From Psychrobacter sp. NZS113 (lineage in GTDB: Bacteria; Pseudomonadota; Gammaproteobacteria; Pseudomonadales; Moraxellaceae), in contig NZ_JADYWL010000009.1 of the NCBI RefSeq assembly GCF_015864825.1, forward strand, positions 1 to 64,000: 64,000 bases of DNA, read 5' to 3'. The position numbers were made by a program, and so were the translations under genes. Under the pieces are notes generated by a model. The model ran no database searches and had not been told where the DNA came from. It worked only from the letters and a program-made list of their open reading frames with translations. Numbering within the stretch: the stretch's first letter is position 1; every line of letters begins with the position of its first letter. Shown in pieces: positions 39,822 through 51,019 of this stretch.

Positions 39822-41168
39822 TTAAGATTGAGTGGGCGATTGAATTAACGTCTGATCATGATATTGATGGGTCATCAAATGCGCTTGAATCTGCGAGATG
39901 AAGTCCATTACCACAACCACCATAATCAGTAAAGACGTACCACCGAGTTGAAACGGCACACCAAACGATGACTGGACGACCATTGGCATTAAACAAATAA
40001 CCGTCATATACATCGCGCCAATAAAGGTCAATCGGTTTAATACATGATCGAGGTAACGCTGAGTTTGTTGTCCGGGGCGAATACCTGGGATATACGCACC
40101 ACTACGTTTAAGGTTTTCAGCTACTTCACGTGGGCTAAATACTAGCGCCGTATAAAAATAGCAGAAGAAAATAATCATTGCACCAAACAATACTAAATAC
40201 AACGGCTGCCCTGGAGACAACACCAATGCCATATTCTGTAATATTTTTTGTGTAAAGGTGGGATCAGTTGATTGACCAACCCACTGCCCTAAACTTGCTG
40301 GAAACAACAATAAAGAACTCGCAAAGATAGCAGGAATAACCCCTGCCATATTTAGCTTCAACGGCAAATGTGATTGCTGCTGAGCATAAATCTTACGACC
40401 CTGTTGCTGTTTTTGTGCGTAGTTTACGGGAACACGGCGTTGGGCACGTTCAATATAAACGATACCAGCAGTAACCGCGATGCCTAATATCACAAAAATA
40501 AATAGTACAATCAAGTTCATCTGACCTTGATTGACCTGTTCGATAGACTGCGAAATCATACCTGGCGTACCAGCCACAATACTCGCAAAAATGAGCATTG
40601 AGATACCGTTACCTACACCACGCTCTGTAATCTGCTCACCAAGCCACATTAAAAACATAGCGCCTGCTACTAAAGAAGTAACAGCTGGAATATAAAAAGT
40701 AAGACCAGAAGATAAGGTAAGATTTTGACTGATTAAGCCAGCACACATTCCTAATGACTGTACTAGAGCTAAAGCAAGTGTTCCCTGACGGGTATACTTG
40801 TTTAGCTTACGTCGTCCCGCTTCGCCTTCTTTTTTGAGGGCTTCAAGCGATGGCAATACCGCAGACATCATCTGTACAATAATCGATGCTGAAATATATG
40901 GCATAATACCAAGTGCCATAATGGACATACGCTCTAGTGCACCACCTGAGAACATATTAAACATGCTCAGAATGGTGTTTTCGTTGCGCGAAAACAGATC
41001 AGCCAAATTAACCGGATTAATACCCGGTACGGGAATATGTGACCCTAAACGATAAACAATCAATGCGCCGATTAAGAATAATAAACGCGTCCATAATTCG
41101 TCATACTTGCGTATAAATGCAAATGGATTGAGCGGGATACCAGTCGATGACATTGATTGTTTTGACAC
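39822..41168 (-). CDS. secY: Protein translocase subunit SecY
   Basis: The 448-residue, ten-helix channel protein of the Sec translocon. Helices are visible throughout, along with [20 protein letters not shown], the conserved cytosolic loop, and [19 protein letters not shown] near the C-terminal loop that binds ribosomes and SecA. The start is the GTG at 41168: GAGGAG lies 7 bases upstream and is formed by the last codons of rplO. The longer frame to 41192 overlaps rplO, and ATG 41153 lacks a ribosome binding site. Confidence 0.97.
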   Translation of the reverse strand: MSKQSMSSTGIPLNPFAFIRKYDELWTRLLFLIGALIVYRLGSHIPVPGINPVNLADLFSRNENTILSMFNMFSGGALERMSIMALGIMPYISASIIVQMMSAVLPSLEALKKEGEAGRRKLNKYTRQGTLALALVQSLGMCAGLISQNLTLSSGLTFYIPAVTSLVAGAMFLMWLGEQITERGVGNGISMLIFASIVAGTPGMISQSIEQVNQGQMNLIVLFIFVILGIAVTAGIVYIERAQRRVPVNYAQKQQQGRKIYAQQQSHLPLKLNMAGVIPAIFASSLLLFPASLGQWVGQSTDPTFTQKILQNMALVLSPGQPLYLVLFGAMIIFFCYFYTALVFSPREVAENLKRSGAYIPGIRPGQQTQRYLDHVLNRLTFIGAMYMTVICLMPMVVQSSFGVPFQLGGTSLLIMVVVVMDFISQIQAHLMTHQYHDQTLIQSPTQS

Positions 41169-41172
41169 GTTA

Positions 41173-41613
41173 TTACTCCTCGATGCTACCACCAGCAGCT
41201 TCGATTGCTAGCTTAGCGCCTTTAGTCACTTTGATACCTTTAAAAGTATAAGCTTTAGTGACTTCGCCTGATAACATAACACGGGCACGCTTCATATCAT
41301 GACGGATAAGGTTAGCAGCTTTAAGTGTTTCAATGCTAACAACATCGCCTTCAATTTGGTTAAGTTCAGACAGACGTACTTCAGCTGTCTTCATTGCCAT
41401 TTTACTGGTAAAACCAAATTTAGGTAGACGACGATATAAAGGCATTTGACCACCTTCAAATCCTGAGCGTACGCTAGAACCTGAACGAGATTTCTGACCT
41501 TTTACACCACGACCACCAGTCTTACCAAGACCTGAACCGATACCACGACCACGACGTTGTGCAGTTTTCTTTGCACCAACACCTGGTGATAATTCATTTA
41601 ATCTAAGACCCAT
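41173..41613 (-). CDS. rplO: Ribosomal protein uL15
   Basis: 146 residues beginning [20 protein letters not shown], with the Gly/Arg-rich [20 protein letters not shown] segment and the family motif [13 protein letters not shown]. The start overlaps the rpmD stop by one base (TAATG). Its last codons provide the secY ribosome binding site. Confidence 0.98.
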   Translation of the reverse strand: MGLRLNELSPGVGAKKTAQRRGRGIGSGLGKTGGRGVKGQKSRSGSSVRSGFEGGQMPLYRRLPKFGFTSKMAMKTAEVRLSELNQIEGDVVSIETLKAANLIRHDMKRARVMLSGEVTKAYTFKGIKVTKGAKLAIEAAGGSIEE

Positions 41614-41792
41614 TACGCTTCCTCCACTTTTACCATGTAGTTAACGCGATTTACCATACCACGAGTTGAAGGAGTATCTTCTACTTCAACAGTATGATTA
41701 ATACGGCGTAAACCCAATCCTTTCAAGCTCGCTTTGTGGCTCTTTAGGCGATGGGCACCCGATTTAAATTGAGTGACTTTCATTTTTTTCAT
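41613..41792 (-). CDS. rpmD: Ribosomal protein uL30
   Basis: Read directly: 59 residues, [20 protein letters not shown], then [20 protein letters not shown] and [30 protein letters not shown] and RGM(V/I)N(R/K)V are family marks. AGGTGAG lies upstream. Its stop overlaps the rplO start. Start could be the inner ATG (residue 4), which is closer to the usual L30 N-terminus. Confidence 0.95.
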   Translation of the reverse strand: MKKMKVTQFKSGAHRLKSHKASLKGLGLRRINHTVEVEDTPSTRGMVNRVNYMVKVEEA

Positions 41793-41812
41793 CGTAACTC
41801 ACCTAGTCTAAG

Positions 41813-42328
41813 TTAACCCAAGATTTCGTCTACAGATTTACCACGTTTAGCTGCCATCTTCTCTGGAGTTGACATATCACGTAAACCGTTAAACGTTGCG
41901 CGAACAACGTTAGCAGTATTGGTAGAACCATAACATTTAGTCAAAACATCTTTGACACCAGCAACTTCTAACACAGCACGCATTGCGCCACCAGCAATTA
42001 CGCCAGTACCTTCAGATGCAGGCTGCATGTAGACTTTACTAGCACCATGACGTGCTTTGATCGGATGATACAAAGTTGCATCATTTAGTTCAACAGTAAT
42101 CATATTGCGTTTAGCAGCTTCTAGTGCCTTTTGGATAGCAGCTGGCACTTCACGTGCTTTACCGCGACCAAAACCAACACGACCGTTGCCATCACCCACT
42201 ACAGTCAATGCAGTGAAAGAGAAAATACGACCACCTTTAACAACTTTTGCAACGCGATCAACGGTAACTAAGCGTTCTACTAGACCGTCAGTCTGTTCAT
42301 TTTTATCATTTTTATCATTTCTAGCCAT
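41813..42328 (-). CDS. rpsE: Ribosomal protein uS5
   Basis: 171 residues. A short Asp/Asn/Lys-rich N-terminus is followed by [20 protein letters not shown], then the S5 signature [20 protein letters not shown] and a central [20 protein letters not shown] block. It shapes the decoding centre and mRNA entry. The start ATG lies 2 bases after the rplR stop codon. Confidence 0.98.
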   Translation of the reverse strand: MARNDKNDKNEQTDGLVERLVTVDRVAKVVKGGRIFSFTALTVVGDGNGRVGFGRGKAREVPAAIQKALEAAKRNMITVELNDATLYHPIKARHGASKVYMQPASEGTGVIAGGAMRAVLEVAGVKDVLTKCYGSTNTANVVRATFNGLRDMSTPEKMAAKRGKSVDEILG

Positions 42329-42330
42329 GA

Positions 42331-42681
42331 TTAAAACTCCAATCCGTTCTCGCGAGCTGCTTCTGCTAAAGCTTTAACTCGACCATGATATTTGAAACCA
42401 CTACGGTCAAAGGCAACCTTTGTAATACCAGCTGCTTTTGCGCGTTCTGCGATCATTTGGCCCACAGACGTTGCTGAATCAGCATTACCAGTAGCGCCTG
42501 AGCGCAAGCTGGCGTCTAAGGTAGATGCCTGAGCAATCACTTCACCACCGTTCGGAGAGATAATCTGGGCATAAATATGTTTCGACGTGCGGTTAACCGT
42601 TAGACGATGTGCGCCTAAGAAACGGATATGCGCGCGGGTTTTCTTAGCTCGACGCAGACGAGCTGCTTTTTTATCAAACAT
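42331..42681 (-). CDS. rplR: Ribosomal protein uL18
   Basis: 116 residues, [20 protein letters not shown] at the start and [20 protein letters not shown] near the end. Binds 5S rRNA with L5 and L25. It lies between rplF and rpsE with 2-11 base gaps. Confidence 0.98.
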   Translation of the reverse strand: MFDKKAARLRRAKKTRAHIRFLGAHRLTVNRTSKHIYAQIISPNGGEVIAQASTLDASLRSGATGNADSATSVGQMIAERAKAAGITKVAFDRSGFKYHGRVKALAEAARENGLEF

Positions 42682-42692
42682 TTCAACTCACC

Positions 42693-43226
42693 TTATTTTT
42701 TCTTGGCTTCTTTGCGAATCACATGCTCGTCACTATAACGAATACCTTTACCTTTATAAGGCTCAGGTGGGCGGAAACCACGGATATTAGCCGCTGCTTG
42801 ACCAAGCTGCTGTTTATTGATTGACTTCAAAACAATTTCAGTTTGCGTTGGGGTTTCAGCTGACACACCTTCAGGTAACGTATACTCTACTGGATGAGAG
42901 TAACCAACGTTCAAAGTTACTTTGTTGCCAGTAACTTGTGCGCGGTAACCAACACCAATTAACTGAAGACGTTTTTCAAAGCCTTCATTCACGCCTGTAA
43001 CATAGTTGTTAAGCAGAGCGCGCATGGTGCCAGTATGCATCATAGCTTCTTTTGAATCGACTGTAGGTGAGAAAATGATAGCATCATCTTCCTGTTTCAG
43101 CTCGACCAATGCATGCAGGCGTAAAGACAAATTGCCGTTCTTGCCTTTAACTTCGACCTGCCGATCGTTCAAAGTAACGCTTACGCCGTTTGGCAGCGTC
43201 ACTGGGGCTTTAGCCACACGAGACAT
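42693..43226 (-). CDS. rplF: Ribosomal protein uL6
   Basis: 177 residues, [20 protein letters not shown] at the start. The two L6 repeats are seen, ending with [20 protein letters not shown], the family signature. It is preceded by an unusual 174-base gap after rpsH that carries a two-state hairpin. Confidence 0.98.
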   Translation of the reverse strand: MSRVAKAPVTLPNGVSVTLNDRQVEVKGKNGNLSLRLHALVELKQEDDAIIFSPTVDSKEAMMHTGTMRALLNNYVTGVNEGFEKRLQLIGVGYRAQVTGNKVTLNVGYSHPVEYTLPEGVSAETPTQTEIVLKSINKQQLGQAAANIRGFRPPEPYKGKGIRYSDEHVIRKEAKKK

Positions 43227-43265
43227 AGGAATATTCCTTAAAAAATTAACTTCTTTATATTAGCG

Positions 43266-43301
43266 AAAAAACTAACAGGCTAAAAAGCGTGTTAGTTTAG
43301 C
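43266..43301 (-). promoter_or_regulatory. Attenuator-like alternative hairpins in the rpsH-rplF gap
   Basis: On the minus strand AAACTAACA (43298-43290) pairs with TGTTAGTTT (43277-43269), followed by TTT, a weak terminator. An upstream-shifted alternative, GCTAAA (43301-43296) with TTTAGC (43284-43279), shares three bases with the first stem, so the two cannot both be complete. It lies in a gap not usually present in the spc operon. Confidence 0.5.
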
Positions 43302-43400
43302 ATAGTTGACTACGTTAGACACCTACCAATGTTAAATAATTCATCATTACCATATTGATAGAAGCCTAACAGTATCAAATAGACTTTATCGTCGTGTAAC

Positions 43401-43799
43401 TTACGCTACAAATGCGACGATTTCACCACCGATACCAGCAGCGCGTGCAGCACGATCGCTCATGATACCTTGGCTAGTTGATACAATAGCAACACCCATA
43501 CCTTGCTTAACAGTAGGGATAGCGTCTTTACCGCGGAACTGGCGTAAACCAGGACGGCTAAAACGTTGAATAGTTTCGATGACAGCACGGCCTTCGAAGT
43601 ATTTTAGTTCAATAGTAAGGGTTGCTTTGTTGTTTGCTTCTTCAGCAACAACAGCGCTAGCCACATAACCTTCGCTAACTAGCAAATCAGCAATTGATTT
43701 ACGTAATTTAGAGCTCGGCATTGCTACCGATACTTTGTTAGCCATTTGTGCGTTACGAATACGGGTTAGCATATCCCCAACGGTATCTTGCATACTCAT
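43401..43799 (-). CDS. rpsH: Ribosomal protein uS8
   Basis: 132 residues starting [20 protein letters not shown], with the internal ATG two codons later closer to the usual start. The C-terminal [20 protein letters not shown] is the family signature. In E. coli it represses the spc operon at the L5 start region; no matching site was worked out here. Confidence 0.98.
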   Translation of the reverse strand: MSMQDTVGDMLTRIRNAQMANKVSVAMPSSKLRKSIADLLVSEGYVASAVVAEEANNKATLTIELKYFEGRAVIETIQRFSRPGLRQFRGKDAIPTVKQGMGVAIVSTSQGIMSDRAARAAGIGGEIVAFVA

Positions 43800-43810
43800 A
43801 TAGTTACTCC

Positions 43811-44116
43811 TTACCAGCTTGCTTTACGAACACCAGGCACATCGCCTTGCATGACACGCTCACGCAGCATATTGCGTGATAAGCCAAACTTGCGGAAGTA
43901 ACCGTGAGGACGACCGGTGATAGCACAACGATTGCGCAGACGTACTGGTGATGAATTACGTGGAAGAGCTTGTAGCTCTAACATCGCTTCCATACGAGTT
44001 TCGTCACTTGCAGTCATATCACTGATAGTTTCTTTTAGCTTGATACGCTTATCAGCGTACTTAGCAACCATTTTTTCGCGCTTCAATTCGCGGTTAATCA
44101 TGCTCTTCTTTGCCAT
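43811..44116 (-). CDS. rpsN: Ribosomal protein uS14
   Basis: 101 residues, the long zinc-free form typical of Gram-negative bacteria. It starts [20 protein letters not shown] and contains [20 protein letters not shown] and [16 protein letters not shown]. Small-subunit head protein. Confidence 0.98.
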   Translation of the reverse strand: MAKKSMINRELKREKMVAKYADKRIKLKETISDMTASDETRMEAMLELQALPRNSSPVRLRNRCAITGRPHGYFRKFGLSRNMLRERVMQGDVPGVRKASW

Positions 44117-44128
44117 AACGTCTTTACC

Positions 44129-44665
44129 TTATTTAAATGGGAAGCCGAATGCTTTAAGCAACGCACGACCTTCTTCATCAGATTGAGCTGACGTGGTGAT
44201 TGTCACATCCATACCGCGGATACGATCAATCTTGTCAAAGTCTACTTCTGGGAATACGATTTGTTCTTTGATACCCAATGAGTAGTTACCACGTCCGTCA
44301 AAAGCTTTAGGTGAAAAACCGCGGAAATCACGAATACGAGGAATTGCAATGGCAACGAGACGATCTAAAAATTCGTACATTTGCTCACCGCGTAGCGTTA
44401 CTTTACAGCCAATTGGCCATTCTTCACGAATCTTAAAGCCAGCAACTGATTTACGCGCTTTGGTGACAACAGGTTTTTGACCAGCAATAGCAGTCATATC
44501 AGCCACAGCACCTTCAAGCAATTTCTTGTCTTGAGACGCGCCGCCTACACCCATGTTAAGTGTGATTTTAGTGATTTTAGGCACTTGCATCACGTTAGCC
44601 AAACCAAGCTCTTCTTTGATTTGCTGCTTTAATTTATCGTTATATAAAGATTTTAATCTTGCCAT
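44129..44665 (-). CDS. rplE: Ribosomal protein uL5
   Basis: 178 residues from ATG 44665 ([20 protein letters not shown]). AAGGGTG lies about 9 bases upstream of this ATG and too close to the ATG at 44671. Contains [20 protein letters not shown] and [15 protein letters not shown]. Binds 5S rRNA and the P-site tRNA. Confidence 0.98.
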   Translation of the reverse strand: MARLKSLYNDKLKQQIKEELGLANVMQVPKITKITLNMGVGGASQDKKLLEGAVADMTAIAGQKPVVTKARKSVAGFKIREEWPIGCKVTLRGEQMYEFLDRLVAIAIPRIRDFRGFSPKAFDGRGNYSLGIKEQIVFPEVDFDKIDRIRGMDVTITTSAQSDEEGRALLKAFGFPFK

Positions 44666-44686
44666 TACCATTACACCCTTAGTGTC

Positions 44687-45004
44687 TTACGCAGTCGCCA
44701 CTACTTCACCGTTCGAACGATAGACGCGTTGTTTCTGGCCGTCTTCGCTGAACTGATAAGTAATACGATCAGCTTTTTGGGTTTGCGCATTTAATATTGC
44801 GACATTTGAAATATGTAAGAAAGCTTCTTGCTTAAGAATGCCACCTTCAACGCCAGTTGCCTGATTTGGCTTCTGATGTTTAGTGACAATATTAATGCCT
44901 TCTACTTTAATACGATCATTTTTTACAGCTTGTACAGTACCTTGCTTGCCTTTGTCTTTCCCAGCAATCACGATAACTGTATCGCCTTTACGTAATTTTG
45001 ACAT
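44687..45004 (-). CDS. rplX: Ribosomal protein uL24
   Basis: 105 residues with the KOW motif in KLRKGDTVIVIAGKDKGKQG and VEGINIVTKHQKPNQ. Initiator of large-subunit assembly near the exit tunnel. It lies 8 bases downstream of rplN. Confidence 0.98.
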   Translation of the reverse strand: MSKLRKGDTVIVIAGKDKGKQGTVQAVKNDRIKVEGINIVTKHQKPNQATGVEGGILKQEAFLHISNVAILNAQTQKADRITYQFSEDGQKQRVYRSNGEVVATA

Positions 45005-45012
45005 GGATTACC

Positions 45013-45381
45013 TCACAATACTTCTGGTGCTAGTGATACAATTTTCATAAACTGATCACCACGTAGTTCACGAGTTACCGGTCCAAAAATACGAGTTGCA
45101 ATCGGCGCTTTGTTTTGGTTCAACAATACCGCAGCATTGTCGTCAAAACGTAACACAGAACCATCAGGGCGACGAACGCCTTTTTTGGTACGTACAACTA
45201 CAGCATTCATCACGTCGCCTTTTTTAACACGACCACGCGGAATGGCTTCTTTAACCGTTACTTTAATAATGTCGCCAACTGATGCATAACGACGATGAGA
45301 ACCACCCAGTACTTTAATGCACTGAACTCGTCTTGCACCGCTATTGTCTGCAACTTCCAGCATTGACTCAACCTGAATCAT
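45013..45381 (-). CDS. rplN: Ribosomal protein uL14
   Basis: 122 residues from ATG 45381, [20 protein letters not shown], which is the invariant L14 start; the frame extends upstream to 45450 without conservation. It includes the family signature around [20 protein letters not shown]. First gene of the spc group, preceded by a promoter. Confidence 0.98.
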   Translation of the reverse strand: MIQVESMLEVADNSGARRVQCIKVLGGSHRRYASVGDIIKVTVKEAIPRGRVKKGDVMNAVVVRTKKGVRRPDGSVLRFDDNAAVLLNQNKAPIATRIFGPVTRELRGDQFMKIVSLAPEVL

Positions 45382-45529
45382 AGCGTTACTCCACACGTAT
45401 GAGCAATAAAAACCAGTTGCTGCCGCTAGCACAGTATGAGTAGACGGCATTGTAATATAAATAACCGCGACTTACTCTTAATGTGAGTGATATACGCTCG
45501 GCGCAATCAGCATCCTTAAAAAGGCGGAT

Positions 45530-45558
45530 ATTTTAACAGCTTCTGGCTTTTAATGCAA
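45530..45558 (-). promoter_or_regulatory. spc-operon promoter between rpsQ and rplN
   Basis: On the minus strand TTGCAT (45558-45553), 17 bases, then TAAAAT (45535-45530). It is in the 182-base rpsQ-rplN gap, exactly where E. coli has its spc promoter. The leader would be about 140 bases. Confidence 0.65.
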
Positions 45559-45563
45559 TTTAC

Positions 45564-45839
45564 TTAGATTTTTTCTACTTTTTCAACCACATCAACCAAA
45601 GTCCAAGACTTGGTTTTTGAGATTGGACGCGTTTCTTTGATACGGACAAGGTCGCCTTGTTGGCAAACGTTGTTCTCATCGTGTGCTTTGATTTTAGTAG
45701 AACGACGAAGCTGTTTGCCATATAGAGGATGACGAACCAGACGCTCAATCAAAACTGTGATGGACTTGTCCATCTTGTCGCTGACAACTCGTCCTGTCAA
45801 TACGCTAGCATTGGTAGCTGTTTGATTGTTATCGCTCAT
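45564..45839 (-). CDS. rpsQ: Ribosomal protein uS17
   Basis: 91 residues with an OB fold. [20 protein letters not shown] and [20 protein letters not shown] are family marks. The ATG overlaps the rpmC stop by four bases (ATGA), so translation is probably coupled. Last gene of the S10 group. Confidence 0.98.
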   Translation of the reverse strand: MSDNNQTATNASVLTGRVVSDKMDKSITVLIERLVRHPLYGKQLRRSTKIKAHDENNVCQQGDLVRIKETRPISKTKSWTLVDVVEKVEKI

Positions 45840-46033
45840 GAGTCGCCTCGTTGTTTCTCGTTAATCAAAGTCTGAAGCTGAGCAATCGTACGACGATTGC
45901 CACGTACTTCATGGGTATTACCCAACTGACCAGTTGCTTTAGCCATACGAATACGGAAAGCATCAAGTTGCTTTTCATCAAGTAACTGGGTCAGTTCTTC
46001 TAATGATTTATCACGTAATTCACTGATCTTCAT
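45836..46033 (-). CDS. rpmC: Ribosomal protein uL29
   Basis: 65 residues, mostly helical, [20 protein letters not shown] at the start and [20 protein letters not shown] near the end. Sits at the exit tunnel and contacts SRP and trigger factor. It overlaps rplP by one base and rpsQ by four. Confidence 0.97.
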   Translation of the reverse strand: MKISELRDKSLEELTQLLDEKQLDAFRIRMAKATGQLGNTHEVRGNRRTIAQLQTLINEKQRGDS

Positions 46034-46446
46034 TACATTATCGTCCGCTTAACAATGGTAGTTTTAAAGGGCAATTTTGCTGCAGCAAGCGTGAAAGCTT
46101 CACGTGCAAGCTCTTCTGGTACCCCTTCAATTTCATATAGCACTTTACCAGGTTTGATTTCGCATACCCAATATTCGACTGGACCTTTACCTTTACCCAT
46201 ACGTACTTCTAATGGTTTGTTGGTAATTGGCTTGTCAGGGAATACACGAATCCAAATCTTACCGCCACGCTTAATTTTACGAGTGATGGTACGACGTGCT
46301 GCTTCAATTTGACGGGCAGTCATACGACCACGAGTCAAAGATTTTAGACCAATTTGTCCGAATGCAACGGTGCTTCCACGATGAGCTAGCCCAGTGTTAC
46401 GACCTTTATGCATTTTACGAAACTTGGTACGTTTTGGCTGTAACAT
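46033..46446 (-). CDS. rplP: Ribosomal protein uL16
   Basis: 137 residues, [20 protein letters not shown] at the start. The family signature [20 protein letters not shown] is intact, along with the Arg (RXG) region that is hydroxylated in some bacteria. Near the A-site tRNA. It lies 3 bases after rpsC. Confidence 0.98.
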   Translation of the reverse strand: MLQPKRTKFRKMHKGRNTGLAHRGSTVAFGQIGLKSLTRGRMTARQIEAARRTITRKIKRGGKIWIRVFPDKPITNKPLEVRMGKGKGPVEYWVCEIKPGKVLYEIEGVPEELAREAFTLAAAKLPFKTTIVKRTIM

Positions 46447-46449
46447 AGT

Positions 46450-47178
46450 TTAACCTCTGTCTGAGTTTCGACGATTTCCGTTTCCACGACCACGGCGTTT
46501 TGGCGCACGAGCCTGCTCTTCTTTAACGGGATTATATACACTGTTCATACCGTCAAGGATTTCGCCACGGAAAATCCAAACTTTAACACCGATAGTGCCG
46601 TAAGTTGTCTCTGCACGTACTGACGAATAGTCAATATCAGCGCGGAGTGTATGCAGTGGCACACGACCTTCACGGTACCATTCGGTACGAGCAATCTCAG
46701 CACCGCCAAGACGGCCAGACAACTCAACCTTAATACCTTTAGCACCAGAACGCATGCTGTTCTGTACCGCGCGTTTCATCGCACGACGGAACATAACACG
46801 ACGCTCAAGCTGGCTACTGATGCCGTCTGCTACCAAACGTGCATCAAGATCAGGTGACGTGATTTCTTCAATGTTGACCTGAGCAGGTACGCCCATAATT
46901 TTGGTCAATTCTTTTTGAAGTCTTTCAATATCTTCGCCTTTTTTACCGATAACAATACCAGGACGCGCAGTGGCGATGGTAATCTTAGCGGCACCAGTAG
47001 GACGCTCGATCATGATGTTGCTGATCATAGCGTTGTCTAGCTTTTTGCGTAGATATTCACGAACTCTAATGTCGTTGATTAGGTATTCTGAGTATTGTTT
47101 AGGGCTAGCATACCAGTTTGCGTTATGCTTTTTTACAACACCAAGACGAATTCCGATTGGATGTACTTTTTGACCCAT
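46450..47178 (-). CDS. rpsC: Ribosomal protein uS3
   Basis: 242 residues. [20 protein letters not shown] at the start, a KH domain with [20 protein letters not shown] (GXXG loop GKKG), and [21 protein letters not shown] basic Arg/Asn tail closes it. Forms the mRNA entry pore with S4 and S5. Confidence 0.99.
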   Translation of the reverse strand: MGQKVHPIGIRLGVVKKHNANWYASPKQYSEYLINDIRVREYLRKKLDNAMISNIMIERPTGAAKITIATARPGIVIGKKGEDIERLQKELTKIMGVPAQVNIEEITSPDLDARLVADGISSQLERRVMFRRAMKRAVQNSMRSGAKGIKVELSGRLGGAEIARTEWYREGRVPLHTLRADIDYSSVRAETTYGTIGVKVWIFRGEILDGMNSVYNPVKEEQARAPKRRGRGNGNRRNSDRG

Positions 47179-47181
47179 AAC

Positions 47182-47511
47182 TTATTCCCCTACCTTAATA
47201 GTGATGTGACAGGTACGCTTACTGATACGATCAGCGCGGCCTTTGGCACGTGGTAGGATACGTTTTAGCGTAATGCCTTCATCAACGTAGATAGTTGATA
47301 CTTTAAGAGTATCGATATCTAGACCGTTGTTGTTTTCGGCATTGGCGATGGCTGAGTTAAGACATTTCTTAACAAACACAGCGCCTTTTTTATTACTATA
47401 CGTTAGGATATCCAAAGCACGCTCGATAGATTTGCCACGAACTTCATCAGCAACGAGTCTAACTTTTTGTGCCGATATGGCGGCACCGCGTAATTTTGCA
47501 GTTACTTCCAT
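47182..47511 (-). CDS. rplV: Ribosomal protein uL22
   Basis: 109 residues from ATG 47511, [20 protein letters not shown]. The extended hairpin that lines the exit tunnel is in [20 protein letters not shown]. The frame upstream to 47583 overlaps rpsS and is not used. Ten bases separate it from rpsS. Confidence 0.98.
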
Positions 47512-47521
47512 GATAAGCACC

Positions 47522-47797
47522 TTATTTCTTAGCTTTTCTGTCAATGCCATGACCACGATACGTACGAGTCGGGGCAAATTCACCTAGTTTATGACCAACC
47601 ATCTGTTCGCTCACGATAACCGGTACATGAGTACGGCCGTTGTGAACAGATAAAGTTAGGCCAACCATTTGTGGCAAAATCATCGAGCGGCGCGACCAAG
47701 TCTTAATTGGCTTGCGTGAGTTGGTGTCTAATGCATTCTCAACTTTAGCAAACAAATGCGCGTCTATGAATGGACCTTTTTTCAATGAACGAGGCAT
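47522..47797 (-). CDS. rpsS: Ribosomal protein uS19
   Basis: 91 residues, [20 protein letters not shown] at the start, [20 protein letters not shown] in the middle and [12 protein letters not shown] towards the end. Small-subunit head protein that works with S13. Confidence 0.99.
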
Positions 47798-47809
47798 GAA
47801 ATTCTTCCT

Positions 47810-48637
47810 TTATTTCTTCTTGGCGCGACGGCGGATGATCATGTTGTCAGTACGCTTATTGCTACGCGTTTTAAGTCCTTTAGACTTCTGACCCCAAGGG
47901 CTAGTTGGATGGCGACCTTTGTTACGACCTTCACCACCACCATGTGGGTGATCAACCGGGTTCATAGCGACACCACGAACTGAAGGACGAACACCACGCC
48001 AACGTGAAGCACCGGCTTTACCAAGTGATTTCAAGTTGTTTTCAGTGTTAGAAACTTCACCGATAACAGCACGGCAATTCACGTGTACGCGACGAGTTTC
48101 GCCAGAACGCATACGTAGAATAGCATAAATACCGTCACGACCTAATAACTGAACACTAGCACCCGCTGCGCGAGCCATCTGTGCACCTTTACCGATTTTA
48201 AGTTCGATATTGTGAATCACAGTACCCAATGGGATGTTTTTCAGTGGTAAACAGTTACCTGGACGGATTGGTGAAGTTTCACCTGACATTACTGTATCAC
48301 CAACTGCTTGTTTTTTAGCAGCGATGATGTAACGGCGTTCGCCATCAGCGTACTTAAGTAGTGCAATATGCGCAGTACGGTTAGGATCGTATTCAATACG
48401 CTCTACCGTGGCTGGGATATTGTCTTTAGTACGTTTGAAATCGATAATACGATAATGCTGCTTATGACCACCGCCAATGTGACGAGTAGTAATGCGGCCA
48501 TTATTGTTACGACCACCGGTCTTGCTTTTTGATTCTAGAAGCGCTGCAAACGGACGACCTTTATAAAGGTGTGGATGCACTACTTTTTCAACAAAACGAC
48601 GGCCTGGTGATGTTGGCTTTGCTCTTACGATAGGCAT
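47810..48637 (-). CDS. rplB: Ribosomal protein uL2
   Basis: 275 residues. [20 protein letters not shown], the [10 protein letters not shown] strand and the signature [20 protein letters not shown] (with the conserved peptidyl-transferase-region His) are intact. Needed for subunit joining and peptidyl transferase structure. Confidence 0.99.
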   Translation of the reverse strand: MPIVRAKPTSPGRRFVEKVVHPHLYKGRPFAALLESKSKTGGRNNNGRITTRHIGGGHKQHYRIIDFKRTKDNIPATVERIEYDPNRTAHIALLKYADGERRYIIAAKKQAVGDTVMSGETSPIRPGNCLPLKNIPLGTVIHNIELKIGKGAQMARAAGASVQLLGRDGIYAILRMRSGETRRVHVNCRAVIGEVSNTENNLKSLGKAGASRWRGVRPSVRGVAMNPVDHPHGGGEGRNKGRHPTSPWGQKSKGLKTRSNKRTDNMIIRRRAKKK

Positions 48638-48648
48638 GAGTGTAATCC

Positions 48649-48999
48649 TTATTCGTTATTCGCTGTTTCACTAGTAGAAGCAGTAGTGTTAGCTACGTCT
48701 TCACCAGCATCAGCCATTTGTACATCTTGACCAGCTTTTAAGGTAACATAGGCTTTTTTGTAGTCATTACGACGGCCAATGCTTTTACCAAAACGCTTTG
48801 TCTTACCTTTAACATTCAAAGTGTTTACTTTTAAAACTTCAACACCTTCAAACATCATCTCAACTGCTTTTTTAACTTCAAGCTTAGTAGCCTTAGAGTC
48901 AATTTTAAATACCTGCACACCAAGTGAGTCGCCAAGCATTTGAGATTTCTCTGAGAATACAGGTCCTCTTAGGATCTGATAAAGTCTTGCGTTATTCAT
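48649..48999 (-). CDS. rplW: Ribosomal protein uL23
   Basis: 116 residues, longer than E. coli L23 (100) because of an Asp/Ala/Thr/Ser-rich C-terminal tail (about 96-116). The core has [19 protein letters not shown] and [20 protein letters not shown]. It is the trigger factor and SRP docking site at the tunnel exit. It overlaps rplD by four bases. Confidence 0.97.
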   Translation of the reverse strand: MNNARLYQILRGPVFSEKSQMLGDSLGVQVFKIDSKATKLEVKKAVEMMFEGVEVLKVNTLNVKGKTKRFGKSIGRRNDYKKAYVTLKAGQDVQMADAGEDVANTTASTSETANNE

Positions 49000-49598
49000 G
49001 CTAGTGCTTCCTCAAATTGTTTCGCAGCTTCAACTGACATGATTACTTTATCAAAAGCAATCAAGCTCACTGGGTCAACTTCACTTGTATCAAGTACGTT
49101 GACATGTGGAATGTTGCGAGCGGCTAAGTATAAGTTTTCGTCAACTTCTTTAGTGACGATTAGTGCACGAGGTGCACCAAGCTCATTTAACTTTGCGATC
49201 AGCTCTTTGGTCTTTGGACCAGAAACGCTCAACTCTTCTACCAAAATCAAACGCTCTTGGCGAATCAATTCGGCTAGGATGCACTGCATCGCACCGCGAT
49301 ACATTTTACGGTTTACTTTCTGTGACCAATCTTGTGGTTTGGCCGCAAATGCACGTCCGCCCCCACGCCAGATTGGGCTACGAATAGAACCCGCACGAGC
49401 ACGACCAGTACCTTTTTGGCGCCATGGCTTAATACCACCGCCAGAAACTTCGGCACGGGTTTTTTGTGCGCGTGTACCTTGGCGAGCACCAGCTAAATAA
49501 GCGGTGACGACTTGATGCACTAGTGCTTCGTTGAATTCACGACCAAATGCCGTATCAGAAAGCTCAACCGCCGCACCTGTAACTGTTTTTAAATCCAC
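48996..49598 (-). CDS. rplD: Ribosomal protein uL4
   Basis: 200 residues. The extended loop [20 protein letters not shown] and [20 protein letters not shown] is intact. In E. coli L4 also represses the S10 operon through the leader RNA. A long leader precedes rpsJ here, but the L4 hairpin was not identified. Confidence 0.98.
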   Translation of the reverse strand: MDLKTVTGAAVELSDTAFGREFNEALVHQVVTAYLAGARQGTRAQKTRAEVSGGGIKPWRQKGTGRARAGSIRSPIWRGGGRAFAAKPQDWSQKVNRKMYRGAMQCILAELIRQERLILVEELSVSGPKTKELIAKLNELGAPRALIVTKEVDENLYLAARNIPHVNVLDTSEVDPVSLIAFDKVIMSVEAAKQFEEALA

Positions 49599-49612
49599 GT
49601 TAATCCCCTTGC

Positions 49613-50251
49613 TTAGGCTTTGACTGACGGACGTACGATAACATCGCCACCGGTGGCACCTGGGATAGCACCCTTGATGACAAGTAACCCTTTTTCGGCA
49701 TCAACCGAAATCACTTCTAGGCCTTGAACGGTAACACGTTTGTTACCCATCTGACCCGCCATCTTTTTGCCTTTGAATACTTTACCTGGTGACTGGTTCT
49801 GACCAGTTGAACCATGTGCACGATGAGATACTGAGTTACCATGAGTCGCATCTTGCATACTAAAGTTGTGACGCTTTACAGGACCTTGGAAACCTTTACC
49901 TTTACTATTTCCTGTAACATCAACCATCTGACCTTGTTCGAACAAGTCAGCTAGAATCTCGCCACCAATCTCACGACCTTCAAGATCGCTTTCGTTGGCA
50001 CGAAATTCCCAAACACCACGGCCAGCGGCAACGCCAGCTTTAGCGAAGTGACCTTTCTGTGCAGCTGTTACGCGGCTGTCACGACGGGTACCTGTGGTAA
50101 TTTGGATGGCTTGATAACCATCTACATCAGTATTTTTTACTTGAGTAATGCGGTTTGCATCGACCTCAACCACTGTTACAGGGATAGATACACCTGCTTC
50201 AGTGAAGACACGGGTCATGCCGCATTTTTTACCGACTAAACCGATCGCCAT
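49613..50251 (-). CDS. rplC: Ribosomal protein uL3
   Basis: 212 residues, [20 protein letters not shown] at the start and the methylated-Gln region [20 protein letters not shown] with [20 protein letters not shown]. Near the peptidyl transferase centre. Confidence 0.99.
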   Translation of the reverse strand: MAIGLVGKKCGMTRVFTEAGVSIPVTVVEVDANRITQVKNTDVDGYQAIQITTGTRRDSRVTAAQKGHFAKAGVAAGRGVWEFRANESDLEGREIGGEILADLFEQGQMVDVTGNSKGKGFQGPVKRHNFSMQDATHGNSVSHRAHGSTGQNQSPGKVFKGKKMAGQMGNKRVTVQGLEVISVDAEKGLLVIKGAIPGATGGDVIVRPSVKA

Positions 50252-50300
50252 TTTAGACCTCTTTATATCTTATATTAATGGGTTGGGTGTGTAATGTGCA

Positions 50301-50612
50301 TTAACCCAAAGCAATTTGAACGTCAACACCCGCCGCTAAATCTAATTTCATTAGCGCATCCACAGTTTTATCAGTAGGCTGAACGATATCAACCATACGC
50401 TTGTGAGTACGGATTTCGTACTGGTCACGTGCGTCTTTGTTAACGTGTGGTGAGGTTAGAACGTTGAAGCGCTCAATGCGAGTCGGCAACGGTACAGGAC
50501 CACAAACTTGCGCACCGGTGCGCTTTGCAGTATCAACGATCTCTTGTGCAGATTGATCGATCAGACGATGATCAAAAGACTTAAGACGGATACGGATTCT
50601 CTGGTTAGCCAT
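50301..50612 (-). CDS. rpsJ: Ribosomal protein uS10 (NusE)
   Basis: 103 residues, [20 protein letters not shown] at the start; [20 protein letters not shown] is the signature. Also the NusB partner in antitermination. First gene of the whole cluster; TAGGAGC lies upstream of the ATG. Confidence 0.99.
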   Translation of the reverse strand: MANQRIRIRLKSFDHRLIDQSAQEIVDTAKRTGAQVCGPVPLPTRIERFNVLTSPHVNKDARDQYEIRTHKRMVDIVQPTDKTVDALMKLDLAAGVDVQIALG

Positions 50613-51019
50613 GCCAGCAAGCTCCTAATATGTGCTTTTGTCATTCTTGCTTTGCAAAGATATGATCAAAAGCCGTTTGGTTAAATATTCACTTAAAGCG
50701 GCATTCTGTTCTTAACCAGAATATGTTCTTTATCAGAACCAATAGCGTGCTAAAAGCGAAATAGTTTAAAGCCCCACCAACCCTTCCATTATCGGATGTT
50801 AGTAGAGGCATAATGAAATAGTGCTAGAAACGATGCTCTAGCTGTCATAGCGCCAGCTTTTTAATTGGCTGCGCATATATAATTCAGTGGTGTATATTAT
50901 ACATAGTATTTCGTTCATTGCAAGAGCTATATCTATAGCGAATGCAGATATTACGCTTTATAAACAAAGCTATCTATTTCTAATAATTACCTTTATCTCT
51001 GTTAGTAGTGGCAAATGTA
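50613..51019 (-). promoter_or_regulatory. S10-operon promoter and leader
   Basis: On the minus strand TTGCAA (50923-50918), 16 bases, TATAAT (50901-50896), a near-consensus promoter. The leader to rpsJ is about 275 bases, long enough for an L4-type control hairpin; a pairing such as ATTCTG/CAGAAT around 50700-50735 is visible but was not modelled. A 63-codon plus-strand frame at 50887-51078 runs into rng and is rejected. Confidence 0.65.
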
